Shown here in pieces: positions 30,884 to 39,899 of a DNA stretch of 64,000 nt. The notes beneath the pieces were generated by a model. It was not told the DNA's origin. It was given only the letters and a program-made list of their open reading frames with translations, and searched no databases. Origin of the DNA: Chrysophaeum taylorii (Eukaryota; Sar; Pelagophyceae; Pelagomonadales; Pelagomonadaceae); assembly GCA_029834535.1 (NCBI GenBank), contig JAQMWT010000531.1, positions 62,001 through 126,000 on the forward strand, written 5' to 3'. Position 1 is the stretch's first letter. Every line of letters starts with the position of its first letter. A program made the position numbers and the translations under genes.

Positions 30884-31748
30884 GGGGAGGTGCTTGTCGT
30901 TCCGACGAGGACGAGAAACAACTCGAAGACGACGACCTGTCGTACGAATCCAAGGACGACGTCTGCGAGTCCAAGGACGACTCCCGGGACGAGGCAGTCG
31001 TTCTTCGCGAGGCCGCCCGATGTCCCGCGCCCGCCGTCTTCTCCGACGACGAAGAGGAGGATGACGACGAAACCGAAGACGAGGGCGAGCAAGTCCGCCG
31101 GTCGACGACCCCTAATTTTCTCGACGGCGGCGCTGCCAAAGTTTGTTCGCCCGATCTTCCGGTCGCCCCGCGCATCCCGGATACCCTTCCAATCTCCGAG
31201 AGCCGGTCTTCGAAGATCCTTTCCGACCTGCGGATAGGAGACAGACAACAGAGCATGTCCCCCGTGGACGATCAGTCGACCAGCAGCGCGACCGAGCGGG
31301 CCAGCGGCGCGACCGCGCTAGCCGTGAGCCCAACCACCACTCCTTCCGAAAAAAAAGGGGGTCCTCCCGAGGGTATCGCCACAACCACCTGGACAAACCC
31401 TGATGACTTGCCAGCCCGGTGAGCACTCTTTTGGCGCGAATGATGCTCTCCCTCCTCTCGCCGCGCCTTCCAGCGCCAGGCTTCGATTATGCAGGCGTAA
31501 CGGCCGTCGACTCTTGATTTTTGCGATGCAGGTTTCACAACAACTCAAGCAGCACCCACCCGGCCAGCCTCTGTAGTGCGCTCCACGATGGGGCGCTCTG
31601 CACCTCGAACTCGAGACCGCCGCCGCCGCACCACGTTCTCTGCGACAAACTCCACTCTTTGCCGCTCTTTGAGGCAGATGGGAGGATATTGTCCAACGTC
31701 CTCGACTGTCGATCGATGATCTACACGTGCGTAAAAGCCGATGTATAA
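28846..31748 (+). CDS. TMEM184/organic-solute-transporter-alpha (DUF300) membrane protein
   Basis: Start at the first of three ATGs (28846). A basic N-terminus precedes TM1 (RILVVGVLVLIFILCALHFG), then about 150 residues of coiled coil in the extramembrane loop. The DUF300 core follows: HWIAGTFALLCFLVSL, VPDVQRKILALLWMPPIYSW, the R-D-x-YEAY element, FLKQCMIATLQFVVVKPL, NNLSVTVAFSGLLK and IVFITFWQGTVIW. The tail is long, acidic and disordered. Family members are seven-helix proteins linked to steroid/bile-acid transport and vesicle traffic. The main frame stops at TGA 31420-31422, giving 858 residues. A consensus donor overlaps that stop (CCCG/GTGAGC, 31419). With the acceptor ending at 31531, a 113-nt intron would extend the protein by ~72 residues to 31748. 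I give the longer end as tentative. Confidence 0.85.
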
Positions 31749-31887
31749 AAATGGCGAACGAACGACTTTAATTAATTTATTTAATAACGCGCCTAGTTAC
31801 GTTACTGAGACCTCCGCCAAGACAGGGACCTATATTATTAATGATGATTCGTGCGCGACGATCGATTCTTCTATTCCATTCTGCCCG

Positions 31888-31935
<48 letters not shown>

Positions 31936-32054
31936 CAGGGTAAAAAATAAGAGAACTGCGGTCGCCCGCCACCTATGTGTCACATGGAGTGGGCTGCTCG
32001 GGTGGCTGGATTTCTATCAAGTGCCCTCGCCGTCGTCCTTGTCGTCGTCGTCCG
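31749..32054. repeat. intergenic with (CT)n microsatellite
   Basis: A (CT)n tract of roughly 40 bp lies at about 31891-31930 in the spacer between convergent genes. (GTC)n follows near 32028-32052. No gene seen. Confidence 0.7.
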
Positions 32055-33323
32055 TCAATGCGCTCTTCTGAAGGCTGCGTAGAGCACATCGTCGAGAGGT
32101 GTCAAGAAGAAGAAGAAGAAGAAGAAGAAGAGGGCGACGCAACTACAAGCTAGCATCATACTACATAGGCGGAGGGCCGTCCAGGACAGGAGGCATACTA
32201 CCCTCCACCAAAGCGTACGCCGTTTGACGAGAGCACTTCGCAGTCGCGTCGCCTCTAGCGGTTGCACCATATCCTGGTGCTGCTGCGCGGTCTCGAGTTC
32301 CCTCGACATCATCAGCAATGCGTCGTTGTAGTCGAACGTCCTTTGTATGACGTCTGCGTTGCCCCGGCGCTTTATCTCCATCGCTGCCCGTAAGACCGCT
32401 GATATTTTTTTCTGTTGCTGCGTTCTGTCGAGGAGGTCCTTGGTAAGCCGAGCCAGCGCCTGCTCATAACTTAAGACGCAGTCGTCGGTTGTGTCGTTGC
32501 ACCACCCATCAGGTGGTGGTGGTGGTGGTGACCGCTCGATCACGTTAAGCTGCTCGCGCGCCGCGCGTTCCGCGGACGAAACGCAACTATCCTCGCCGGG
32601 CGCGACGGTTTCAGGTATCAGACGCGTCTGCGTTTGCGCATTACGGGTGATCGTTCCAAATCGTTGAGGGTGGAGCGGCGGTCTTGAAGAAGACGAAACG
32701 TCGGGAGATGCGGCGGCGGCTCGATCCGGCGATCGAGCGTCTTCGACGAGCGAGAAGTCGGCGAACCGGTACCATTCATGGTTGAAAAGATCCTCCAATA
32801 CGCGAGCTCGTACCTCGGGGGACGGAATCGATTGGTGCGGCTTGGAAGAACAACACCGGGGGGGCGTATCGGTCGATAGCACGTCAATCTCGCTCCCGTG
32901 CTCTCTCCAGCTCATCTCGTCGTCGACAGAAACCTCGTGAACGTCGCTCGAGCGAGTTGCCGAATGATAGGTCTGAAGGCTCATTCGATCGAGCAGTATG
33001 GCCTCAAAACTCGACCGCCGGGCCGCCACGTTCACCTCGCAAAGGCGCGAAGAGACTTCGTTCATTCTCGCCGTTCGCTCGCGCCTCCATTTGCGTGCCG
33101 AATCTGTTTCGGAGTCTAGACGTTGCAAGGTCTCGCGAATTCCGGCGCTCTCGTAGATCTCGATGAGCTCCTCCACCGTCTCGTCGAGCGACCGGAAAGG
33201 AATGTCGCAGTGTGTGGCGAGAGCCTTCACATCACCGATCAGTCCACTCGACCCGGGCTCAATTCCGGACACTTTCAGGAGCTCGTCGATAGTCTCGCGC
33301 ATCGGTGGGGGTGGCGACTCCAT
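32055..33323 (-). CDS. tail-anchored coiled-coil protein, family unknown
   Basis: 422 residues from ATG 33323; the frame opens further at a GTG that is not used. The N-terminal ~80 residues are helical (TIDELLKVSGIEPGSSGL; DETVEELIEIYESAGI). Charged helical segments with coiled-coil character follow at about 70-130 and again at 290-370 (YEQALARLTKDLLDRTQQQK), separated by Ser/Pro-rich linkers. A single C-terminal hydrophobic segment (VVCLLSWTALRLCSMMLACS, then a Phe run from an AAG repeat near 32107-32130) ends about 20 residues before the stop. This topology is that of a tail-anchored protein facing the cytosol (ER, outer mitochondrial or nuclear envelope). The Phe run is encoded by a microsatellite, so its length may vary. 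No domain recognised. Confidence 0.65.
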   Translation of the reverse strand: MESPPPPMRETIDELLKVSGIEPGSSGLIGDVKALATHCDIPFRSLDETVEELIEIYESAGIRETLQRLDSETDSARKWRRERTARMNEVSSRLCEVNVAARRSSFEAILLDRMSLQTYHSATRSSDVHEVSVDDEMSWREHGSEIDVLSTDTPPRCCSSKPHQSIPSPEVRARVLEDLFNHEWYRFADFSLVEDARSPDRAAAASPDVSSSSRPPLHPQRFGTITRNAQTQTRLIPETVAPGEDSCVSSAERAAREQLNVIERSPPPPPPDGWCNDTTDDCVLSYEQALARLTKDLLDRTQQQKKISAVLRAAMEIKRRGNADVIQRTFDYNDALLMMSRELETAQQHQDMVQPLEATRLRSALVKRRTLWWRVVCLLSWTALRLCSMMLACSCVALFFFFFFFFLTPLDDVLYAAFRRAH

Positions 33324-33415
33324 CGCAGCCGGTCTCGGCCTACGGGTCTGCGCGTGACAGACACCAACGACACTCCCGCGACCAAAGTCAAACACGGTAC
33401 ACCTCCTTTGGATCC

Positions 33416-33543
33416 GCTTTTTAGGGTCTCTCGGTCGTGGGTCGGGGAAAGGCTTCTTCTTCTATTGTCTGTAGGGAGATCCCAACGGACCATATCTCCT
33501 TTTTAGGCTCTCTGGGTCGGGGATCGGAAAGGCTTCTATTTTC
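33416..33543. repeat. imperfect direct duplication downstream of DapB
   Basis: Two ~45-50 bp copies (33416-33465 and 33499-33543) share CTTTTTAGG followed by a TCTC-GGTCGGGG-AAAGGCTTCT framework. The second copy abuts the DapB stop codon (33542-33544, minus strand). Confidence 0.75.
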
Positions 33544-34637
33544 ACGCAAGTTCGCCGCTCTTGAGGACGTCGATCATGTCAAAGAGGCGCTTCTTCTTTC
33601 CCGCCGCGGGTGTCTCCTCCTGGCGCTGGGCTAGTCGTCGCGCGAGGAAGAGGGCGGCGTCGGCCGTGCCCTCGGCGTAGACGCGTCGACCGTTGACGTT
33701 GTGGCGGAGTTCGAAGCGGACAGAGTCGTCGGCGGAGGTAAGACCGTAGGTGTGATAGGCGTGGCCGCTTAGCGCGGTCTCGGGGACGCGCTGCAATCGC
33801 CCTCCCGCCCCTTCGAGCCTGCGTAGCCGCGCAGTCAAGTCAACACCACGACGACGAAGAGGGCACACACTGTGTGGGGGCGTCGCGAACGCGAGATATG
33901 GCGGCGATAGCGTCGGTCGCCGCGGCGGCGTCGGGGGCCTCGTCGACGAGGCTGACGAGTGCCGAGACGATGGCCTAAGGAAAAAGAAGGACGCGCTGCC
34001 GCGAAAAAAAAAGGCGATATGACCTTGGCGGTGCCCGAGGTGTCGAGTTTAGTGGATTGGTGAGACTCGATGACGTCGAGCTTGTAGCCCTTGAAAGCCC
34101 CAGGAAACTCGGTCGCGGCGTCTGTTTCGGAGCGTCGAGAAAACCAAAACAACGCTTACAATCTATCGCGGCTTGAAGGGCAACGATTTGCTTGGCCATG
34201 TTGGGGGCGATGACGGCGCAGTGGTGGCCGTCGAGGACCGAGCGCTCGAGGGCCGCACGGTCGCCGCCGGTGGTTCCCATGACGAACGAAACGCCGTGAC
34301 GCGCGTAGAGCTCGGCGTTCGGGACGGCCGCTTCCGGGACCGTGTAGTCGATCGCGACGAGGGTCTTTCCGAGCTCATCGCACGAGGCTACCACGGATGC
34401 CATCGCCTCCTCGGCCTCGGGCGTCCCCGCCTCGACGAGCTTGACCGTCGTCGAGGCGACCTCGATTGGCGCCGACTCCTCCTTGCCTGTCAACGCGACC
34501 TCGGCGAGGCTCATGCCGCGCCGCGCGCAGGCGTCGGCGACCTCAATCCCCATCTTTCCCGGGAGACCGTTCATCATGACGACCACGTCGCTCGGGGCCA
34601 AGGCGCTCGCGACGACGACCACCAGGAGCATCATCAT
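33542..34637 (-). CDS. dapB: 4-hydroxy-tetrahydrodipicolinate reductase, plant type (four exons)
   Basis: Exons 34637-34160, 34121-34024, 33974-33871 and 33818-33542 give 318 residues. GT-AG introns are 38, 49 and 52 nt, and all junctions restore one frame. NGLPGKMGIEVA is the N-terminal NAD(P)-binding loop. FVMGTTGGDRAALE is the conserved substrate-side GTTG element. KGYKLDVIESHQSTKLDTSGTAK is the plant-type catalytic loop (SHQxxKxDTSGTAK rather than HHxxKxDAPSGT). The last exon carries ALSGHAYHTYGLTS, FELRHNVNGRRVYAEGT and DAALFLARRL. The enzyme reduces dihydrodipicolinate in lysine synthesis in plastids. The N-terminus MMMLLVVVVASALAPSD is a signal peptide with an ASAFAP-like ASALAP site, consistent with import into a complex red-type plastid. 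The start is 35 bp from the divergent TraB-like gene. Confidence 0.93.
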
Positions 34638-34672
34638 ACCGAGGGAGGGAGGGAGGGTAATTATTAATTATT
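34638..34672. promoter_or_regulatory. 35-bp divergent promoter (dapB / TraB-like)
   Basis: Only 35 bp lie between the two ATGs. It comprises a (GGGA)n purine tract on the dapB side and an ATTATTAATTATT palindrome-like AT block on the other side. Transcription starts of the pair must overlap or lie within coding DNA. Confidence 0.55.
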
Positions 34673-35779
34673 ATGTTGTTGGCGCTGCTGACACGGTTCG
34701 TCCTGCCCTGCGCGTGCCTCATCATGAGGACGACGCCGGCGGCCCCTCCGCCGATCGTGAGCGAGCCGTGGGTGCGGGTCGTGAGGCGAGAGGACGTCGC
34801 CGTCGTCGAGACGGCCTCGCGAACCTACGAGAGCTGCGAACGGCGCGTCGAGCTGGTTGGGATGGTGCACTGCGCCGAGGCGAGCTACTACGAGGGCCTC
34901 GCGGGGTCCGAGGAAACGACGCTCTACGAGAGCATCCTGGACCCCTCGTACGTGGAGGCCGGGCGGCTGGCGGTGCCCCTCGCCGCGACCGCGGAGGCGC
35001 GGCGGCTCGCGCGCGCGGGCGACCTCGTCGCGCAGCAGGACGCGCTCGGTCGCGTCGCGTACGAACGACGTTGGATCATCGCGGACCTTCCGCGCGACGA
35101 CCACGTGCCATCAAACTCTCCGGTTGCCGAGGCCCTCTCGCTCCTGGTGTGGGGGACGCGGGCCGCGACGCGGCCCGTCGACGCCGTCGGGAGGACGGCC
35201 GCGCGCTTGGCGTGCGCGCTCGCGCCGTGCCCCGAGCTCTCGCTCGCCCTCGTCGACTGGTCCTGGGCGCCGCAGGCGAGCCTCTTCGACGACACCCTGT
35301 CGCTCGACGCGGCCCTCGCGGCCGTCTCGGACCGCGACCCCGCGGTGCTTTCCCGCCTCGTCGCGCTGAGGTCGCTCGCGCTCCCCTCCGAAACTCCGCG
35401 CGTCGTCGACCGGAACGAGCAAGTCGTGCGCTGCCTCGGCGCCACGACCGGCGATGCCCGCGTTTTGTACGGCGTATCGCACATGCGCGACCTCGACCGC
35501 CGGATCCGCGCGCTCGGCTTCCTCCCCGGAGACGCGAGGTGGCGACCTGCGTTCTCCGTTCCGCTCCGGCCGTCCCGCCGCGACGCCGCCCTCGTCGCCG
35601 CGGTCGCGCTCTTCGGCGCCTTTCTTCTCGCCGTCGACGCCGCCGACTACGTTTATTCTTTTGTCCACACCCTCGCCGCCGACGACCCGCCCCTCCTCGA
35701 CGCGACCCTCTACTTCATCCGCCACGCGGCGCTCTACTACGCGCTCACCAAATTCGTCGCCCCGCGCCCCGGGCTCTGA
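34673..35779 (+). CDS. TraB/PrgY/GumN-like membrane protein
   Basis: 368 residues from ATG 34673, with a hydrophobic leader (MLLALLTRFVLPCACLI). RVELVGMVHCAEASYYEGL corresponds to the family's G-x-x-H first motif with the Tyr-Tyr element. TLYESILD is the acidic second strand. GDLVAQQDALGRVAYERRWI then IADLP matches the L-A-x-Q-x-x-I-D...AD region, and RVLYGVSHMRDLDRRIRALG is the conserved GxxH-M motif near the end. Family members (Tiki, TraB, PrgY) are thought to be metal-dependent proteases or regulators acting at membranes. A hydrophobic C-terminal stretch (AALVAAVALFGAFLLAVDA) suggests a membrane anchor. Leader plus TraB core is compatible with a plastid or ER location. Very close convergence with the next gene (20 bp between stops). 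Confidence 0.75.
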   Translation: MLLALLTRFVLPCACLIMRTTPAAPPPIVSEPWVRVVRREDVAVVETASRTYESCERRVELVGMVHCAEASYYEGLAGSEETTLYESILDPSYVEAGRLAVPLAATAEARRLARAGDLVAQQDALGRVAYERRWIIADLPRDDHVPSNSPVAEALSLLVWGTRAATRPVDAVGRTAARLACALAPCPELSLALVDWSWAPQASLFDDTLSLDAALAAVSDRDPAVLSRLVALRSLALPSETPRVVDRNEQVVRCLGATTGDARVLYGVSHMRDLDRRIRALGFLPGDARWRPAFSVPLRPSRRDAALVAAVALFGAFLLAVDAADYVYSFVHTLAADDPPLLDATLYFIRHAALYYALTKFVAPRPGL

Positions 35780-35799
35780 ATTTTTTTTCATAATATTTT

Positions 35800-36399
35800 T
35801 TACCAGCGCAAAAGCGCTGATGCGGCCGCCGCCGCGGCGGCGTTCTCCTTAATAAGGGGTTGGAGCGCCTTGAAGTTGGGGTGCGCCGCGTCACCGACGA
35901 GCTGAAAGACGAGGGACTCCGACGTTGAAATCGCCGCGCCCGAGTCGGCGAGCCGCTTCAGCGCCACGGACCGGTCGAACTCGCGCTGCGAGGAGACGGC
36001 GTCCGCGCACACGTGGACCGCGATCCCCAGCTCGAGGAGGTCGAGCGTCGTCTGAAGCACGCACACGTGCGCCTCCAGCCCGCACAGTATTACCGCCTCA
36101 CACTCGAGCGTCTCGAGGTGCGCCTTGACCTCGTCCGTGCACATGGAGAACCGCGTTTTTTCGAACACTTTCGCCTCGGGCACCAACACATCGGGGACCG
36201 TCTTTTTGAATACCTTGGGATACTGTTCCGTGACGACGACCGGTACCCCGAGGGTCGACGCCGACCTCACGAGAAACGAGCTCGACCTCACGAGCGACTC
36301 GAAACCCATGATCACGTCGCGAAACCGCTCCTGGATGTCGCACACCAGCACCGCCGTCCGCTCGCACCTGACTGACGCGATGCGTCGGATTCCTGCCAT
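35800..36399 (-). CDS. isochorismatase-like hydrolase (ISOC1/2 type)
   Basis: 199 residues from ATG 36399. The Asp-Lys-Cys catalytic triad of the cysteine-hydrolase fold is visible: D21 in VLVCDIQERF, K81 in VFEKTRFSM and C113 in ILCGLEAHVCVLQT, with the cis-peptide-type GLEAH context. PVVVTEQYPKVFKKTVPDV matches the ISOC1/ISOC2 (nicotinamidase-like) subfamily found in eukaryotes, whose substrate is undefined. The C-terminal KALQPLIKENAAAAAAA is also typical, with an Ala run. A (TTTC)n tract on the plus strand ends four bases before the start codon. It would form a GAAA-rich 5' UTR; the in-frame Lys/Glu/Arg extension through it lacks an ATG and is excluded. Confidence 0.9.
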   Translation of the reverse strand: MAGIRRIASVRCERTAVLVCDIQERFRDVIMGFESLVRSSSFLVRSASTLGVPVVVTEQYPKVFKKTVPDVLVPEAKVFEKTRFSMCTDEVKAHLETLECEAVILCGLEAHVCVLQTTLDLLELGIAVHVCADAVSSQREFDRSVALKRLADSGAAISTSESLVFQLVGDAAHPNFKALQPLIKENAAAAAAASALLRW

Positions 36400-36400
36400 T

Positions 36401-36403
<3 letters not shown>

Positions 36404-36456
<53 letters not shown>

Positions 36457-36458
36457 TT
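36404..36458. repeat. (TTTC)n microsatellite in 5' UTR of isochorismatase gene
   Basis: About 13-14 perfect TTTC units. On the coding strand of the minus gene it reads GAAA repeats immediately upstream of ATG 36399. Confidence 0.95.
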
Positions 36459-36473
36459 TGTTGCCCCACACAA

Positions 36474-36971
36474 GCGACGCGACGCGACGCGACGCGACGC
36501 GTCGCGCGTCGAGGCCTCGGCTGGGTTGGTGTGCTCTGCTGCGCGCCTGATATATATACCCCGCCTCGAACGGATTCGACGGCGACGAGAGCTACATTTG
36601 GCGAGACGGCGAGCCTTCGTCGACGTCTGGTCTCGAAACGAGATCAGACCAAACGAAATCGGCCCGGCGACTCGCAACCTCCATCGCACCACGCACACAA
36701 ACAATATCAATGTGCGACGTCGCGACGCGACGCGTCGCGTCGCGTCGCGTCGCGACGCGACGCGACGCGACGCGACGCGACGCGACGCGACGCGACGCGA
36801 CGCGACGCGACGCGACGACGCGACGCGACGCGACGACGCGACGCGACGCGACGCGACGCGTCGCGACGCGACGCGACGCGACGCGACGCGACGCGACGCG
36901 ACGCGACGCGACGCGACGCGACGCGACGCGACGCGACGCGACGCGACGCGACGCGACGCGACGCGACGCGA
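36474..36971. repeat. GACGC pentanucleotide satellite with inverted blocks
   Basis: A short block of GCGAC units (36474-36507) that flips to GTCGC orientation is followed by ~200 bp of unique DNA. The main array then runs from about 36714 to 36971, roughly 50 units of GACGC. Near 36725-36752 the orientation inverts (GCGTC units) and reverts, creating ACGCGT and TCGCGA palindromes. A GACGACGC length variant occurs twice near 36810-36840 and one inverted junction lies near 36858. The unique interval has a TATATATA element at about 36549. The long arginine/aspartate open frames across the array are artefacts. Confidence 0.95.
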
Positions 36972-37143
36972 TTAAAAAAAAAATGGGGGGACCGCTAGAA
37001 CCACCTTCTTGTCCATATCCATATTAAAATGAGCTGAGGAACGGGCGGGCTGTGCTCGGCGACAGTCGACGATGAGCGCAACGCGGGTAGGCGACGGAAA
37101 CGACCATATATGTATGTCGTCGTAGGGGAGAACGAACGAACAG

Positions 37144-38760
37144 TCAAAGCAGCCTGTGGCGCCCAAACCCGGTACTACTACTACTACTGCTCGCATTGTT
37201 GGTGCTCGAGTAGGCACCACCAGCCGCGAGGTGATTGTTGCTCGCAGCAGCCGAGGTGCCCGCCATGACACGCTGGCCATGGGACAGCCCTCCAAAGCGA
37301 CGCAGACCTATCTGGAGCTGCGGATTGGCCGCGGTAGCATAACTGTCCGGCTTGGGCGCGTTGTAGCCGAGCGCCACCCCGAGCCCAGCGTGGGTGGGGT
37401 GCGGCGATGCGCGTTGGACACCATGGCCGTTTCGCTGAACGCCGTGGCCGCTTCGGATAGAGCCAGTGTTATTCCGACTGTGGGAGGACGAGCCGTGCGC
37501 GCTCATCCCGGGGCCGTATCTCGCGTTGCGCGCGTACCTGCTCGTCACCTGCTGGCTCGCGAGCGACGAGAACTGGCCGGGGTTTGTCGCGGACGAGTGC
37601 TGCGCAGCAAATGTCGTCGAACTCTGTCCGAGGAACTTGCTGCTACTATTCAGCGCGTAGTTGCTGCTGCCGCCGAGCGTCGTCGCGCCGCCGCCGCGCA
37701 AGACGCTCGACGAGCCGCCAACAGACGCCGCGCCGCCAGGACCGCCGCCGCCGGTCGTCGAAAGCGAAGATTGCTGGTGGTGCAAACCGATCGCCGCCGA
37801 CGCCACCTCGAGAATGTCGCCGGAAGGAGCAACAATATGTTGCGACGGTGCGACCCCCGACGTATTTTGTTGGGTGATCGGGATCGCGGGCGGCAGCGAG
37901 GCGTTGACTTGGAAGTAGGGGTACTGGAGCGTCTGACTCGCCGTTGGTCGCTGGTACGGGTCGAATTTCATCAAATCTTCCATGAGCTTGATGCCTTCGG
38001 GGCCGGCGTTAGGGATGATGGCGGTTAACGCCGTCGGGACAAACTGCGGAAACCTAAAGTTCATCTGCGCCGCGAGCCGCATACCCTCCTGCCAGGTGCG
38101 CATCGTCGGACTCCCCATCACGCTACAAATTTTGTAGATCATGTCGGCCTCCGAGCTGCCGGGAAAGAGCGGTCGAAGCGCGTACAATTCAGCCATGATG
38201 CAGCCGCACGCCCACTGATCGATCGGCGAGTTGTAGTTGGTCGACCGCAGCAATACTTCGGGTCCTCTGTACCACCTTGTCGAGACGTAGTCGGTATACG
38301 GCGGTTTAGACCGAATTTCCCTCGCCAATCCAAAGTCGGCAACCTTGCACGTCTCGCCCTTGACCAGCATGTTCTCCGGCTTTATGTCGCGATGGAAAAA
38401 ACCGTGCTTGTGCATAAAAGCGAGGCCCTGGAATATCTGGTACATGAAGTTCCGAATCTTGGATTCGGGAAAATGCCGCTCGCGCTTCTTCATCACTTCG
38501 TACAAATTGCACTCCATCATCTCGAATACAAAGTACAACTCGTCGTTCTCCCGAATCACCTCCTTCAGCTTGATAATATTCGGGTGGTTCAACTTCTTCA
38601 GTGACTTGACCTCGCGCAGCTGCATGCACTCTTCCCACGTGTAGAACTTCTTCTTCATCTTCTTTATCGCGGTAATCTCGCCCGTCTGTCGATTCACGGC
38701 CTTGAGCACCGACCCATACGTCCCATCCCCCAGCTGCTTGGTTATTTTGTACCGATTCAT
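37144..38760 (-). CDS. MAK/ICK/MOK (RCK)-type protein kinase
   Basis: 538 residues. The start [16 protein letters not shown] at 38760 is the conserved N-terminus of this subfamily; an upstream GTG extension is rejected. The kinase domain is complete (about 4-287): glycine loop GDGTYGSV, K33 in AIKK, HRD (123-125), DFG (142-144). The dual-phosphorylation T-D-Y (156-158) precedes [10 protein letters not shown], where the usual APE alanine is glycine. RCK kinases sit in cilia/flagella and control length and intraflagellar-transport turnover, phosphorylated on TxY by a CDK7/CCRK-like kinase. The tail (300-538) is Ser/Gly/Asn-rich low complexity. Presence of this kinase suggests the organism makes a flagellum at some life stage. 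Single exon. Confidence 0.93.
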   Translation of the reverse strand: MNRYKITKQLGDGTYGSVLKAVNRQTGEITAIKKMKKKFYTWEECMQLREVKSLKKLNHPNIIKLKEVIRENDELYFVFEMMECNLYEVMKKRERHFPESKIRNFMYQIFQGLAFMHKHGFFHRDIKPENMLVKGETCKVADFGLAREIRSKPPYTDYVSTRWYRGPEVLLRSTNYNSPIDQWACGCIMAELYALRPLFPGSSEADMIYKICSVMGSPTMRTWQEGMRLAAQMNFRFPQFVPTALTAIIPNAGPEGIKLMEDLMKFDPYQRPTASQTLQYPYFQVNASLPPAIPITQQNTSGVAPSQHIVAPSGDILEVASAAIGLHHQQSSLSTTGGGGPGGAASVGGSSSVLRGGGATTLGGSSNYALNSSSKFLGQSSTTFAAQHSSATNPGQFSSLASQQVTSRYARNARYGPGMSAHGSSSHSRNNTGSIRSGHGVQRNGHGVQRASPHPTHAGLGVALGYNAPKPDSYATAANPQLQIGLRRFGGLSHGQRVMAGTSAAASNNHLAAGGAYSSTNNASSSSSSTGFGRHRLL

Positions 38761-39899
38761 CTCGCGCTGGCAAGACCCCACCACCACCACCACCACCAAC
38801 AACAACAAACGCCTACCGATCACAACACCTTCGGCTCATCCTTCGGCTCATCGAGTCGTTAGCCGTATTGTATATAGTACTAATAGGATTACTAATAGTA
38901 TAGTATAGTATAGTATAAACATTAGGGTAATAATAACTTTCTAAAATACGGGGGACGTGGGCTTGCAGGGCGTTCAATTGTTTGGAAAAAGATGTGGGGA
39001 TAAGTGACTGGTGCTTCGAAGGCGGATAAATCCCGAGGCCTAGTCGGGGTCATCGCATAGGGGTTTCACTTTTTTTGCCCGCCGCGTTTCGGGGGATGTA
39101 TCGGCAGCAACGCGGCCCGCGGCCGATTGGTGGACGGGGCGAGAGACGAAGGAAGGCAGGAAAGAAGCGGGAAAAGGCTCCGCGGCTGTTTTGACATGGT
39201 GCACAACAACGAACGTAGAAACCGCAAATATCATTGTGTCCCTCCGATAGAAAATGGCAATGGTAGTACTGCCTTTTAACATCCTGTCGCAAAGAGCTAG
39301 ACTGTGATAGAAAGTGTGAATTCTGATTTGATTCGTGTGAAGAATAAGAATAAAGCTAAGATAGGAATTAAATCCTGTATCGAAAGTATCTTTGATCTCT
39401 ACGCCCTCTCGGATCGAACTCGGGGACAGAGAGAGAGACCTGGATAAGTCTAAGCAGGAAGGATTTTTTGCCATCAACGCAAATAAAAACTTCTTTTTGG
39501 ATGGAGTAGTAAAAAAAGAGGTGTTGAATATGTATGATTTCGTCCGAAGGTGGAGAGGCAGAAGTGGCGTAAACACCATAGGCGGCCTTCATTCTATGAT
39601 ACTGATTACGAGTGAATAGCAAGGATAAATGACTTGCAGTTTGATAATGGGTAGAACACCATAGCGGACGAACGATTTTATTCTCCTGGTTGTCGCGGAG
39701 CGTGATAGAGCGCTGACTTTGGGATGGTTGGCCACATGAAGTGCGCCTGCGTTATCTTATAGGAGAGGTATGGGATGAGCCTGCTTACAAGAAAATAAGA
39801 ATGGGTGAGAGGAAAATATATCATGAAACCAGCTGCATTCATCTGCGGCTGCGCTAGCTGTGGTGAATTCGGCTTCCTAAGTTCATTTGGCGGTTAGAA
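38761..39899. other. promoter then AT-rich spacer, possible LTR-side sequence
   Basis: Directly upstream of the kinase is a CCA/CAA-rich leader (38779-38812), then AGTAT repeats (about 38893-38918). From about 39150 the base composition falls to clearly AT-rich and stays so. This stretch lies where the 3' end of the Copia remnant would be, but I cannot delimit LTR termini. Confidence 0.4.

Noticed and set aside
36400-36471. Lys/Glu/Arg N-terminal extension of the isochorismatase-like protein
   Set aside because: It is a translated GAAA microsatellite that begins only at a GTG; the ATG at 36399 gives a family-length protein.
36714-36971. CRISPR-like array
   Set aside because: Units are contiguous pentamers without spacers, in a eukaryotic context.
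36526-37027. Plus-strand frames coding Arg-Asp-Ala-Thr repeats
   Set aside because: They are translations of the GACGC satellite in all frames, with no gene context.
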